A stretch of 64,000 nt of DNA. It comes from JAKFWF01 sp963750535 (GTDB taxonomy: Bacteria; Pseudomonadota; Alphaproteobacteria; Rhizobiales; Hyphomicrobiaceae). Positions 38,567-47,367 of this stretch are shown one piece after another; position 1 is the first letter of the stretch, and the number at the start of each line of letters is the position of its first letter. Both the position numbers and the translations under genes were made by a program. Below the pieces are notes generated by a model, which made no database searches, was not told the origin of the DNA, and worked only from the letters and a program-made list of their open reading frames with translations. The DNA is taken from the NCBI GenBank assembly GCA_963750535.1, contig CAVVRF010000043.1:62001-126000 (forward strand), read 5' to 3'.

Positions 38567-40357
38567 ATGACCAGGGATGCCACGGTCGATCTCTTCAGCC
38601 CGGGCCGGATCGGCCCGCTCGCGCTGAAGAACCGCGTCATCATGGCGCCGATGACAACCCGCAAGGCCGATGCCGACGGGTTCGTCACCGATGCCGGGAT
38701 CGCCTACTACGAGGCGCGGGCGCGAGGCGGTGTCGGCCTGATCACGGTCGAAATGGCGTCGCCCGAGCGTGCTGGCAAGCACCGCAATTTCGAGCTCGGT
38801 CTCTATGACGACCGCTTCCTGCCGGGCCTTGCCCGGCTGGTGGCGGCGATCCAGGCGGCCGGCGCCAAGGCCTCGATCCAGATCGGCCACGGTGGCGGTC
38901 ACACCCGTGTCGACATCACCGGTGAAGCGCCGATTGCGCCTTCCGCCATCCCCCATAGCGTGCAGGAAGGCCATACCGAGACGATCGTGCCCGAGGCGAT
39001 GACCTTGGCTCGGATCGTGCAGACCCGCGAGGCCTTTGTCGCCGCGGCAGCACGCGCCGCGAAGGCCGGCTTCGACGCTGTCGAGATCCACGCCGCGCAC
39101 GGCTACCTGATCTCGCAGTTTCTCGCGCCCTTGGAAAATACGCGCCGCGACGCCTACGGCGGCACGCTCGAGAACCGTGCGCGCTTCGCGCTCGAGATCA
39201 CCCGGGCGGTGAAGGCCGCGGTGCCGCGGCTGGCGGTGATCTTCCGCATGAACGGCGACGATTTCTTCGACGGCGGGCTCACCCGTGACGAGGCGGTGCA
39301 AGTGGCTGCCTGGGCGGCGGATGCGGGCGCCGATGCCGTTCACATGACCGGCGGGCACTATCGATCGCAACCGACGGCCGCGATCATGATCCCGCCGATG
39401 GCGACGGCGAATACGCCGTTCCTCGGGTTTGCCGAGGCCGTGAAGCGTAAAGTTGCGGTGCCGGTGATCGCGGTCGGACGCTTCGGCGATCCGGCGGCGG
39501 CGAAGGCCGCGGTGGCGCAGGGCAGGGCCGACTTCATCGCCCTCGGCCGGCCGCTGCTTGCCGACCCGGAGTGGGTTGCCAAGGCCGCGGCCGGCACCGC
39601 GGTTCGCCGCTGCCTCGCCTGCAACACTTGCGTCGACGGCATGCGGGAAGGCCGCCAGCTGCACTGCCTGGTCAATCCCGTGGCCGGACGGGAGCTGGCT
39701 TACGCTGGGCTGCAGCCGGTCCGTCGCGGCCAGCGCATCGCGGTCATCGGCGCCGGACCGGCCGGCCTCACCTATGCCTCGCTGATGTCAGCCGCCAATG
39801 AGGTGACCGTATTCGAACGCAGCCACGGCCTGGGCGGAGCGTTCACGCTCGCCGGCCTCGCGCCGCTGTTCCAGGGTGTGGCCGCCGACCCGAACAGCCT
39901 CGCCGAGTACATCGCCGGCCTCGCGCGCGCCTGCCGGGAGCAGGGCGCGACGATCCGAACCGGCACCGACGTCATCACCGATCCGCACCTGCTCGATGGC
40001 TTCGACCACGTCGTGGTCGCGACCGGCGCATCATATGCCGCGGGCCTTGGCGCCGTGGTCGCCGGTGTCTTGCGCAGCGGCCTGATGCGCCGCCGTCCGT
40101 TCGCAGGGCTCGCTCGCCAGGAGCGCTGGCGCAACTGGTTCTACTACAGGGCCCGCCGCCCGACCGGCGCGGCGATTGCGCGTCGTCTCGGCGGCACCGT
40201 CAGCCGCGAGTTGATTGGCGACGCATCGCGCGCCGGCAAGAGCGAGGACGCAATCGCCAGCGCCTTTGCCGCGGCCTACGGTCGATTGGAAGTTGTGGCG
40301 ATCGAGCCGAGCAAGGGAACGAGCGGCAAAGGCGTCGGCACCGCGGAGTTGGCTTGA
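38567..40357 (+). CDS. Old Yellow Enzyme-type flavin oxidoreductase with Fe-S site and C-terminal FAD domain
   Basis: 596-residue enzyme of the 2,4-dienoyl-CoA reductase / trimethylamine dehydrogenase group. Residues 1-345 form the FMN TIM barrel (LKNRVIMAPMTT, EIHAAHGYLISQFLAP, YGGTLENRARFALEI). CLACNTCVDGM with a later Cys (LHCLVNP) is the 4Fe-4S site. IAVIGAGPAGLTYAS begins the FAD-binding part. The C-terminal region is shorter than in 640-670-residue relatives and lacks a clear NADPH-binding segment. Likely reduction of an enone or dienoyl compound. Confidence 0.9.
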   Translation: MTRDATVDLFSPGRIGPLALKNRVIMAPMTTRKADADGFVTDAGIAYYEARARGGVGLITVEMASPERAGKHRNFELGLYDDRFLPGLARLVAAIQAAGAKASIQIGHGGGHTRVDITGEAPIAPSAIPHSVQEGHTETIVPEAMTLARIVQTREAFVAAAARAAKAGFDAVEIHAAHGYLISQFLAPLENTRRDAYGGTLENRARFALEITRAVKAAVPRLAVIFRMNGDDFFDGGLTRDEAVQVAAWAADAGADAVHMTGGHYRSQPTAAIMIPPMATANTPFLGFAEAVKRKVAVPVIAVGRFGDPAAAKAAVAQGRADFIALGRPLLADPEWVAKAAAGTAVRRCLACNTCVDGMREGRQLHCLVNPVAGRELAYAGLQPVRRGQRIAVIGAGPAGLTYASLMSAANEVTVFERSHGLGGAFTLAGLAPLFQGVAADPNSLAEYIAGLARACREQGATIRTGTDVITDPHLLDGFDHVVVATGASYAAGLGAVVAGVLRSGLMRRRPFAGLARQERWRNWFYYRARRPTGAAIARRLGGTVSRELIGDASRAGKSEDAIASAFAAAYGRLEVVAIEPSKGTSGKGVGTAELA

Positions 40358-40956
40358 TGAAGGCAAAGATCAAGAGCGTCGCTACCGAGCTGCTGATCCG
40401 CAACGGCTACCAGGGCTTCAGATTTCGCGACGCCGCTGATTGCCTCAACACCACGCGCGCCAACATTCACTACTACTACGGCAACAAGCTCAACCTGTGC
40501 GAGGAAGCGATCGTCGACTACGTCGAGCAGACGCTCGCCAACTGGACCGCCAACTGGCAAAGCGACAAGACTTTCGAGGAAAAGATCCACGGCATGATGG
40601 AGTCGAACCGGCAGCGCTATTTGCGCTTCAACCCGACCGGCAAGACCGCCAATCCCTGGAGCCTGATCGGCCGCATGCGCCTCGAGCGTGACGTGATCGG
40701 GCCGAGGGCGCGCAAGGCACTCGCCGATTTCGGCAGCACGCTGGAGAAACTCGTCATCGCCGGCATCGACCAGGCGGTCAAGAAGGGCGAGCTCTCGAAC
40801 GACATTCCTCGCAGCGACATCGCCCTGCAGCTGGTCGCCATCGCCAATAGCGCCGGTCCGATCACCCAGGACGGCGGCAATTTCGACCGGCTGGAACAGC
40901 TCTACCGTTCGTTCAGCCGCGTCGTGCACCACGCCTATGGCCCGAAGCGGAAATAG
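40357..40956 (+). CDS. TetR family transcriptional regulator
   Basis: 199-residue regulator. The N-terminal HTH is GFRFRDAADCLNTTRANIHYYYGNKLNLCEEAI, recognisable by the YYY-x-NK-x-x-L block; the rest is a helical ligand-binding domain. Its ATG overlaps the last base of the stop codon of the oxidoreductase gene (TGATG), so it is co-translated with the catabolic operon and probably represses it. Confidence 0.92.
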   Translation: MKAKIKSVATELLIRNGYQGFRFRDAADCLNTTRANIHYYYGNKLNLCEEAIVDYVEQTLANWTANWQSDKTFEEKIHGMMESNRQRYLRFNPTGKTANPWSLIGRMRLERDVIGPRARKALADFGSTLEKLVIAGIDQAVKKGELSNDIPRSDIALQLVAIANSAGPITQDGGNFDRLEQLYRSFSRVVHHAYGPKRK

Positions 40957-41133
40957 CGGGTTGAAATTCGTATGCCGGCAAATGCCATCGGTTCCTCGAT
41001 ACCGGAATGATTTTAAGCCGCAGTGCAGCCGAGCCCGGTTGGCGCCAACGCGGCAATTGCTTATCGGCCCTTTCCAGTGTCACAATTGGAAAAAAATGGA
41101 AACGCCTTGGGTCAGTCCAGTGGAGGTCGGCAA

Positions 41134-42489
41134 ATGAGAATACCAGGTCTATTGCGAATCTTGCCTATGGCGCTGTCTCTTGCGGCAGGAGGGCTGCTCC
41201 TGTCGGTTCCGGCCAGTGCGCAAAAGGTCGTCAACTTCTGGCACACCGAGCCGAACCCGAAGAGCAAGGCCGCGATCGACGAGATCATCAAGGACTTCGA
41301 GAAGGCGAACCCCGGCATCAAAGTCGTGCAAGAGGCAATCGCCTGGGGCGACCTCGACAAGAAGATGCAAACCGCGCTGGCCTCGGGCGCATTCCCCGAG
41401 ATCGCGCATGGTCAGACCTATGTCGAGCGGTCGCTGTCGGCCAAGGGTCTGCTGCGCCCGCTGAATGATGTGATCGAGTCGATCGGCGAGAACGACATCT
41501 TCGATGTGGTCAAGAAGCTCGACTACAACACCAAGGACAAGAAGTACTACGGCATCGCCCACGCGGTCGGCACCGACCTCATCGTCTACCGCAAGGACTT
41601 CATGCGGGAAGCGGGGCTCGATCCCGAGAAGGCACCGAAGACTTTCGCCGAGTGGAAGGAGATGCTGACCAAGCTGACCGACAAGTCGAAGGGCCGCTAT
41701 GGCCTGAGCCTCGCCGGCCCCGGCTTCTTCATCAACGAGGATCTCTACATGTGGGTCGGCTCGAACGGCGGACGGCTGTTCGACGAGCGGGGCCGTCCGA
41801 CCCTGACCGAGAAGCCGGTGCTCGAGGTGCTGGCATTCTGGAAGGAGCTCAACGACTGCTGCCTGGCGCCGGACTGGCTGTCGCGCGACTACCTCGCCAC
41901 CTTCGCCGACGTTGCAACCGGCAAGGCCGCGATGATACTCGGCTGGGGCCGCGGCAACGGCTACTTCGAGCAGTATTCGCCCGATGTCGTCGCCAAGGGC
42001 GATATCGGCGTGTTCACCACGAAACCGATCGGCCCGTCCGGCAAGGAATTCCTGACCCAGTTCGACTGCGAGCCGATAATGATCTTCAAGGGATCGAAGC
42101 ACCCGGAGGAGGCGGCGGCGTTCGTGAAGTTCTTCTTCAAGAAGGAGAACTATCTGAAATACATCAAGTCCGTTCCGGTGCATTTCTTTCCGGTCACCAA
42201 GTCGCTTCGCACCGACCCGGACTACACCTCGATCGAGGAGTTCAAGAAATGGAAGTTCTGGGTCGATGCCCAGCACGCCGTGATCGAGAAGAACGAGCCG
42301 AAGCCGGTGATGATCACGCAGTGGCAGGATCTCGATCTTCCGTTCATCGCCGAGATCGCCGGCTCGACCATCCTCGTCGACATGGTGACGGATGTGATCA
42401 AGGGCGGCAAGACACCGCTGGAGGCGGCAACCCGCGCCCAGGGCCGTGCCGAGACCCTGATCACGCAGCTCGGCTACAAGAAGTGGTAG
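41134..42489 (+). CDS. Sugar-type ABC transporter substrate-binding protein (family 1)
   Basis: Periplasmic binding protein of 451 residues, UgpB/MalE-like. A signal peptide (ALSLAAGGLLLSVPASAQ) is followed by KVVNFWHTEPNPKSKAAI. Other typical parts are FPEIAHGQTYVERSLSAKGL, GTDLIVYRKDFMREAG and KAAMILGWGRG. GGAGG lies 7 nt before the ATG. The permeases lie downstream beyond a copy of the 165-bp repeat. Ligand is probably a sugar, glycerol-phosphate or polyol, not determined. Confidence 0.92.
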   Translation: MRIPGLLRILPMALSLAAGGLLLSVPASAQKVVNFWHTEPNPKSKAAIDEIIKDFEKANPGIKVVQEAIAWGDLDKKMQTALASGAFPEIAHGQTYVERSLSAKGLLRPLNDVIESIGENDIFDVVKKLDYNTKDKKYYGIAHAVGTDLIVYRKDFMREAGLDPEKAPKTFAEWKEMLTKLTDKSKGRYGLSLAGPGFFINEDLYMWVGSNGGRLFDERGRPTLTEKPVLEVLAFWKELNDCCLAPDWLSRDYLATFADVATGKAAMILGWGRGNGYFEQYSPDVVAKGDIGVFTTKPIGPSGKEFLTQFDCEPIMIFKGSKHPEEAAAFVKFFFKKENYLKYIKSVPVHFFPVTKSLRTDPDYTSIEEFKKWKFWVDAQHAVIEKNEPKPVMITQWQDLDLPFIAEIAGSTILVDMVTDVIKGGKTPLEAATRAQGRAETLITQLGYKKW

Positions 42490-42540
42490 GGCTATAGGGG
42501 ACAGGGAACCGATCCCGCCTGCATGAATTTGCGCTCCGCC

Positions 42541-42705
42541 CTAGTGTGGCGATTTCGAAGTCCGCTTCATACTTGCGGCATACTCCAGTGCGGACTTCGA
42601 AATCATAAGCCACACTAGAAGCTTGGATTTGCTAGTGTCCTTATCGATCGCGAAGTTCGTCCGATAGCCATGCGAATGAAGCGAACTTCGCGATCGGGAC
42701 ACTAG
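42541..42705 (+). repeat. Twin-hairpin CTAG element, copy 2 (between binding protein and permease genes)
   Basis: Full 165-bp copy with all arms intact. Hairpin 1 spans 42541-42619 and hairpin 2 spans 42633-42705, separated by AAGCTTGGATTTG. It begins 51 bp after the binding-protein stop and ends 70 bp before the permease start, on the operon's sense strand. Confidence 0.95.
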
Positions 42706-42775
42706 CGTGGCGCAGGCATGCCGGCGGCGACCGTTCGGCCATAGCGGTCCTGGCTTCGCACCGGAAGGTTGTCAC

Positions 42776-43741
42776 GTGGTCGAAACCGTCATCCAGACCC
42801 CGTCGTCCGGGCTACGCGCGCAGGATGGGGTGCCGACCGAGCGGGTGCGCGATCCCCGTCCGCGCCGCATTCCGGAACACTGGTGGGGCTACGTTCTGCT
42901 GGCGCCGGCGGTGCTGATGGTGGTCGGCATGATCCTCTACCCCGTTGCCTACTCGTTCTGGGTCAGCCTGCACCACAAGCACGCCTACCTGCCGATCGAG
43001 ACCTGGGCCGGTCTCTCCAACTTCCACTACTTCCTGTTCGAGGATCCCGAGTTCTGGCGGTCGCTGAAACTCGGGGCGATCTATGCGTTCGGTTCCGTCG
43101 TGCTGCAGCTGATCGTCGGCGTCGGCGCCGCGCTGCTGCTGAACGAGACCTTCGTCGGCCGCGGCTTCGTGCGCGCCCTGGCACTCTTTCCCTACATGCT
43201 CCCGACCATCGTCGTCGTCATCCTGATGCGGTGGATCTTCAACGACAGCTATGGCGTGCTGAAATTCGCACTCGAGACGAGCGGCCTCGTCGATCGGGCG
43301 TATGTCTGGTTCGACCCCGACAACATCATGCTCACCCTGATCCTGGTCTCGACCTGGACGTTCTTTCCGTTTGTACTGATCAGTGTGCTCGCGCGCCTGC
43401 AAACCATCAGCCAGGAGCTCTATGACGCGGCCAAGGTCGATGGCGCAGGCCTCCTGGCGCGGTTCCGCCACGTGACCCTGCCGCAGATCGCCAATGTGCT
43501 GTTCGTCGTGGTGCTGCTGCGCTTCATGTTCATGTTCACGAAGTTCGACCTGATCTATTTGTTCGCCGGTGCCGGCGGGCTCGGCACGTTCGTGCGCACG
43601 TTGCCGATCTACACGTTCGTCAAGTCGTTCGGCGAGTTGCAGGTCGGCATGGGCGCGGCGCTCTCGGCCATCATGTTCATGATGCTCGCCGCCTTCGCAG
43701 CCCTCTATTTCCGCATCTTCCACCGGGACGAGAGCCTATGA
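42776..43741 (+). CDS. Sugar-type ABC transporter permease, MalF-like
   Basis: Inner-membrane permease of about 321 residues with six membrane segments. WGYVLLAPAVLMVVGMILYPVAYSFWVSLHH is the usual first helix region and the EAA loop is ELYDAAKVDGAGLLARFRHVTLP. I prefer the GTG at 42776 with GGAAGG upstream; an earlier GTG at 42707 would start right at the repeat. Its stop overlaps the MalG-like start (ATGA). Confidence 0.9.
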   Translation: MVETVIQTPSSGLRAQDGVPTERVRDPRPRRIPEHWWGYVLLAPAVLMVVGMILYPVAYSFWVSLHHKHAYLPIETWAGLSNFHYFLFEDPEFWRSLKLGAIYAFGSVVLQLIVGVGAALLLNETFVGRGFVRALALFPYMLPTIVVVILMRWIFNDSYGVLKFALETSGLVDRAYVWFDPDNIMLTLILVSTWTFFPFVLISVLARLQTISQELYDAAKVDGAGLLARFRHVTLPQIANVLFVVVLLRFMFMFTKFDLIYLFAGAGGLGTFVRTLPIYTFVKSFGELQVGMGAALSAIMFMMLAAFAALYFRIFHRDESL

Positions 43742-44581
43742 CCCGGAATGCCGCCACCGCCTCGCTCGGCCGTCTGATCGTCTACGGCTCAGCTGCGCTG
43801 CTGACCTTCCTGTGCGGCTTTCCGCTGCTGTGGATGGTGCTGACCTCGATCAAGCCCGATCGCGAGATCCTGACCCCGGTTCCCGACCTTCTGGACGTCG
43901 CAACCGACGCTCGGGGCCTACGGGCGCCTCTTCGCCGAGACGAAGTTCCTCACCTACTTCTGGAACAGCATCTTCGTCGCCGGTTGCGCCACGCTGTTGA
44001 CGATTCTCGTCGCGACGCTTGCTGCCTACGGCATCACTCGCTTCCGCTTCAGGGGGCGAGAGACGATCGCCGGCACCATGCTGTTCACCTACATGTTCGC
44101 GCCGATCATGATCGTCGTGCCGTTCTACATCCTGATGCGGGGGGCGGGGCTCACCAACTCGCACCTCGGGCTCATCCTCGCCTACACCACCTTCTCGCTC
44201 CCCTTCAGCATGTGGATGCTGCGCTCGTTCTTCCAGTCGATCCCGCTCGAGCTGGAGGAGGCAGCGATGATCGACGGCGCCTCGCGGCCCAAGGCCGTAC
44301 GGCTGATCATCGTGCCGCTGGCGCTCCCCGGCGTGATCGCGGTCTCGATCTTCACATTCATCGTGGCCTGGAACGACTACCTGTTCGTGCGCGTCCTGAT
44401 CGGCGCCGACAATCTGAAGACACTGCCCGTCGGCATCCAGGACCTTTATGAATCGACGATCACGGACTGGGGGATGGTCATGGCGGCCGGCGTCATGATT
44501 ACGATCCCGGCGCTGCTATTCTTCATCGCGGTGCAGCGCTATCTGATCGCCGGTTGGGGAACCGGCGGCGTGAAAGGTTAG
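43738..44581 (+). pseudogene. Sugar-type ABC transporter permease, MalG-like, one frameshift
   Basis: Second permease. It starts at 43738 (IVYGSAALLTFLCGFPLLWMVLTSIKPDREI) and shifts frame near 43885. It continues as TFWTSQPTLGAYGRLFAETK, then the EAA loop LELEEAAMIDGASRPKAVRLI to the end at 44581. Removing one C from GTTCCCGACC gives a single protein of about 280 residues. No ABC ATPase follows, so a shared MalK-type ATPase encoded elsewhere would be needed. Confidence 0.85.
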
Positions 44582-45003
44582 GCGAGGCCTCCCGATCGGT
44601 GCCAGGCATCGATCGCGCCGTCACTCTTGTCTCCCTCTCAGCCAGACAAGATGATAGGGTTGAATTGCGGGAGAAGGTCGCAATTGCCGAACAACGGAAA
44701 CTAGTGTGATGATTCCGAAGTCCGCATCCATCGTGCAGCATTGCCGAGCCGCGGACTTCGAAATCTAAATCACACTAGGATCAATGCCTTGCTAGTGGCC
44801 TTGTCAATCGCGAAGTTCTCAAAATGCTTGCTGCGGGTGGTGCCGAACTTCGCGATCGGTGGCGACGAAAGTCGCTATGGCCGCACAAGGACACTAGCCC
44901 GCCGCTCTTTTACAAGTCACGCCGACCCTATATTGTAGACGCGAATGGAAAGTCAGCTGGCCCTCGACCAGCGCTGGCGCATATCGGAAATGGATCAACC
45001 ACG
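44582..45003. other. Intergenic region with diverged repeat copy
   Basis: 422 bp containing the diverged twin-hairpin element at 44701-44897 and presumably the htpX promoter. A short open frame inside the repeat is not credible as a gene. Confidence 0.5.
44701..44897 (+). repeat. Twin-hairpin CTAG element, copy 3 (diverged, 197 bp)
   Basis: Hairpin 1 keeps its pairing although the sequence changed: the outer arms are CTAGTGTGAT and ATCACACTAG where other copies have CTAGTGTGGC and GCCACACTAG. Hairpin 2 has a different loop and an extra segment on its right side containing GCGAC-GAAA-GTCGC, a small hairpin, before the terminal GGACACTAG. Confidence 0.85.
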
Positions 45004-45876
45004 ATGAAGCGCATAGCTCTCTTCCTGGCGACCAACATCGCAGTCCTGGTCGTCATTTCGGTGATTGTGAACATCTTGGGCCTGGGCCGGATTGCCGATG
45101 CCAATGGTCTCAACCTGGGTGCACTCCTCGCGCTATCGGCGGTTATCGGATTTACCGGCTCGATCATATCCCTGCTCATCTCGAAGCCGATGGCCAAGTG
45201 GCAGACCGGCGCCCATGTGATCGCGCAGCCAGCCAACGCCGGTGAGCGGTGGCTTCTGGATACCGTGAGCAAGCTCGCCGCCCGGGCCGGCATCAAGATG
45301 CCCGAGGTCGCCGTCTACGAGGGCGAGCCGAACGCCTTCGCCACCGGCGCTTTCAGGAATTCCGCGCTCGTCGCCGTATCGACCGGGCTGCTCCAGAGCA
45401 TGAACCAGGAGGAGGTGGAAGCCGTCCTCGCGCACGAAGTTGCCCACGTTGCGAACGGCGACATGGTCACGATGACCCTCATCCAAGGTGTGGTGAATAC
45501 GTTCGTGGTTTTTCTGTCGCGAGTTGTCGGCTACCTGGTCGACAAGCAGATCAACAAGGACGGGAATGGTCAGGGCATCGGCTATTTCGTGACCTCGATC
45601 GTGTGCCAGATCGTGTTTGGCATTCTGGCTTCCATCATTGTCGCCTGGTTCTCCCGCCAGCGTGAATTCCGCGCGGATGCTGGTGCGGCCAGCTACATGG
45701 GTCAGCCGAACAGCATGATCAGCGCGCTGGCCAGCCTGGGTCGCGTCGAGCCGGGCGCGCTTCCCGAATCCTTCCAGGCATCGGGGATCAGCGACAAGCC
45801 GGGTTTCATGGCCCTTTTCTCGACTCACCCGCCGATCGAGGACCGCATCGCGGCGCTGCGGCGTCTTCCTCGATAG
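45004..45876 (+). CDS. htpX: Membrane metalloprotease HtpX-like (M48)
   Basis: Inner-membrane zinc protease of 290 residues. Two N-terminal membrane segments (LFLATNIAVLVVISVIVNIL, ALLALSAVIGFTGSIISLLI) precede the zinc motif HEVAH in VLAHEVAHVANGDMV. The third ligand is the Glu in REFRADAGAASYMG, and FSTHPPIEDRI is the standard C-terminal motif. Length and layout match HtpX, which degrades misfolded membrane proteins. The ATG at 45004 matches the canonical MKRIALFLATN start. Confidence 0.94.
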   Translation: MKRIALFLATNIAVLVVISVIVNILGLGRIADANGLNLGALLALSAVIGFTGSIISLLISKPMAKWQTGAHVIAQPANAGERWLLDTVSKLAARAGIKMPEVAVYEGEPNAFATGAFRNSALVAVSTGLLQSMNQEEVEAVLAHEVAHVANGDMVTMTLIQGVVNTFVVFLSRVVGYLVDKQINKDGNGQGIGYFVTSIVCQIVFGILASIIVAWFSRQREFRADAGAASYMGQPNSMISALASLGRVEPGALPESFQASGISDKPGFMALFSTHPPIEDRIAALRRLPR

Positions 45877-46621
45877 CCATTTCCTAGAAAGGCGTCGCAG
45901 CGGCACGTGTGGACCGGTTCTTCATCAGGCCCGCCGCGAGTATCTCCCGATCGTCTGTGGCGGACCCAGGTCTCCCCCAAACCGGGGACGATTGATCTGG
46001 TTGTGGCTGCTACCTGTTGGCGGCGCCTTCGCTCGCTCCTCGCGCGATGCCGCAAGATCGGCCGGACTGGACACTCCGACAAGTTTGTTCCGGCTGTTGC
46101 CGATCGCCACCATCCAGCAAGCTGAGACCCTCTTCGGCGAGTTGGCTGGTCATCAGGCCGGAGGTCGTAGCAAGTTCGGACAATTTTACCCCGCTACCGA
46201 ATTTGATGCGACCTCGGCCGAGGCTACACGGACAGTGCGATGGTATCGACAGTTGCCGTCGTTTGCTCCGCAAGCATGGGAGGGGAGGCCGAGAGCGGGG
46301 GGCTCTCGGCCTCGCAATCACGACGGTCGTAGCGGCCGGCCCGGAGATCCTGCGGAAAACTCGGTGGTTGGCAAGGAGGATGATTTGGGCATCTGCGAAA
46401 GTCAAAATGTCATCCAATAATCGAATTCCCGTCCCAGCGAGAACTTTTCAATCGCAGACTTGATGGGCAATCCGGCGAGAGTGCGCCAAGCGCTTCTCCA
46501 CATTGCCCGGAAGGCCGGCACCTGATGGCGGCATTATACTGAGCCATGGGTTGCATCACGCCGAGATCGCGGCAACGCGCATTTCCTGCCGATCATTCGT
46601 CGATAGATAAGCGCAATCCTT
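45877..46621. other. Intergenic region, no supported gene, one strong hairpin
   Basis: 745 bp in which I support no gene. Open frames on both strands lack homology-like features. The hairpin at 46285-46313 is the only clear structure. Confidence 0.4.
46285..46313. terminator. Strong hairpin, possible terminator
   Basis: A perfect 12-bp stem (GAGGCCGAGAGC) with a five-G loop, without a following T run. It lies far from either neighbouring gene, so its role is unclear. Confidence 0.4.
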
Positions 46622-47113
46622 CTACAGCTTGCGGCTGTCGTAGGCCCAATGCAGCAAGGCTTGCCGCTGGCGTCTGCGACACCAGACGTCGCCCGGTTCA
46701 CAGTTGATCTGCACCTGACGCACGTGGCGCCGGACGGCTTTCCAGCGCTTGATCTGGCGGGCATCCTCGTCCGGTATCCGTCGCCCCATGTAGTAGCGGC
46801 AGTACCATTGGAACCAGCCGCGCGGATCGTCTTGATGGATCCATCCCTTTCGGCGCCAGACGGAGAGCGGCTCGCTGGCATCGACGCAGAAGCAGTTGAG
46901 CGAGCTGTCGGGGCGACCCACTGCCAGTTTGGCGCCGGTGAACCAGTCGCGCGGGAACTCGTCCCGGCAATCGGTCATGTATTTGCCCCCGAACACGCCG
47001 AGCCGCAGCATTTCGGCCGGCGTCAGGTCCGGACGGAACTCCGGATCGAAGCTTCGCCCAACCGGTGCGACGAGATCGTACCGGTAGCCCTGCTGCATCC
47101 GATCATTGACCAT
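46622..47113 (-). CDS. Conserved protein of unknown function
   Basis: About 163 residues from the ATG at 47113; a longer frame is open to 47347. The core is FDPEFRPDLTPAEMLRLGVFG, then GGKYMTDCRDEFPRDWF and GWIHQDDPRGWFQWYCRYY, ending with a basic stretch (RQIKRWKAVRRH). I recall very similar uncharacterised proteins in other bacteria and in fungi and plants, but no function. Aromatic residues and Cys are well represented. It diverges from the SYLF protein gene. Confidence 0.75.
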   Translation of the reverse strand: MVNDRMQQGYRYDLVAPVGRSFDPEFRPDLTPAEMLRLGVFGGKYMTDCRDEFPRDWFTGAKLAVGRPDSSLNCFCVDASEPLSVWRRKGWIHQDDPRGWFQWYCRYYMGRRIPDEDARQIKRWKAVRRHVRQVQINCEPGDVWCRRRQRQALLHWAYDSRKL

Positions 47114-47367
47114 GACGGTTCGCTTCGTCACCGCGGTAAACCTCCGGTTCGGACTGACTTCGGCAGTGCCTAGCTCAATGGAGCCTCTTACAGACAGGTC
47201 GCGCAAGCCAATGTCAGGCCGGGAAATTTCGGGAACATGCGCCACCGGCCGACACAGCCGGCCGCCGCCGAGGCCGCCGATGTCCTCGTGCTGCCATATT
47301 CTGCGCCAGGGGTGGGGCTCGGCCCAATCGCGTTCGAACCGATCCAATGACCAGCAGGTATCGCACC

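Noticed and set aside
37778..39664. 628-codon open frame on the minus strand
   Set aside because: Shadow of the DapA-like and Old Yellow Enzyme genes; no recognisable domain.
44741..44938. Short open frames within copies of the 165-bp repeat
   Set aside because: They arise from the palindromes and recur with each copy; no ribosome site or conservation beyond the repeat itself.
45992..46420. 142-codon open frame after htpX
   Set aside because: No ribosome site, low-complexity C-terminal part and an equally long antisense frame; left as noncoding.
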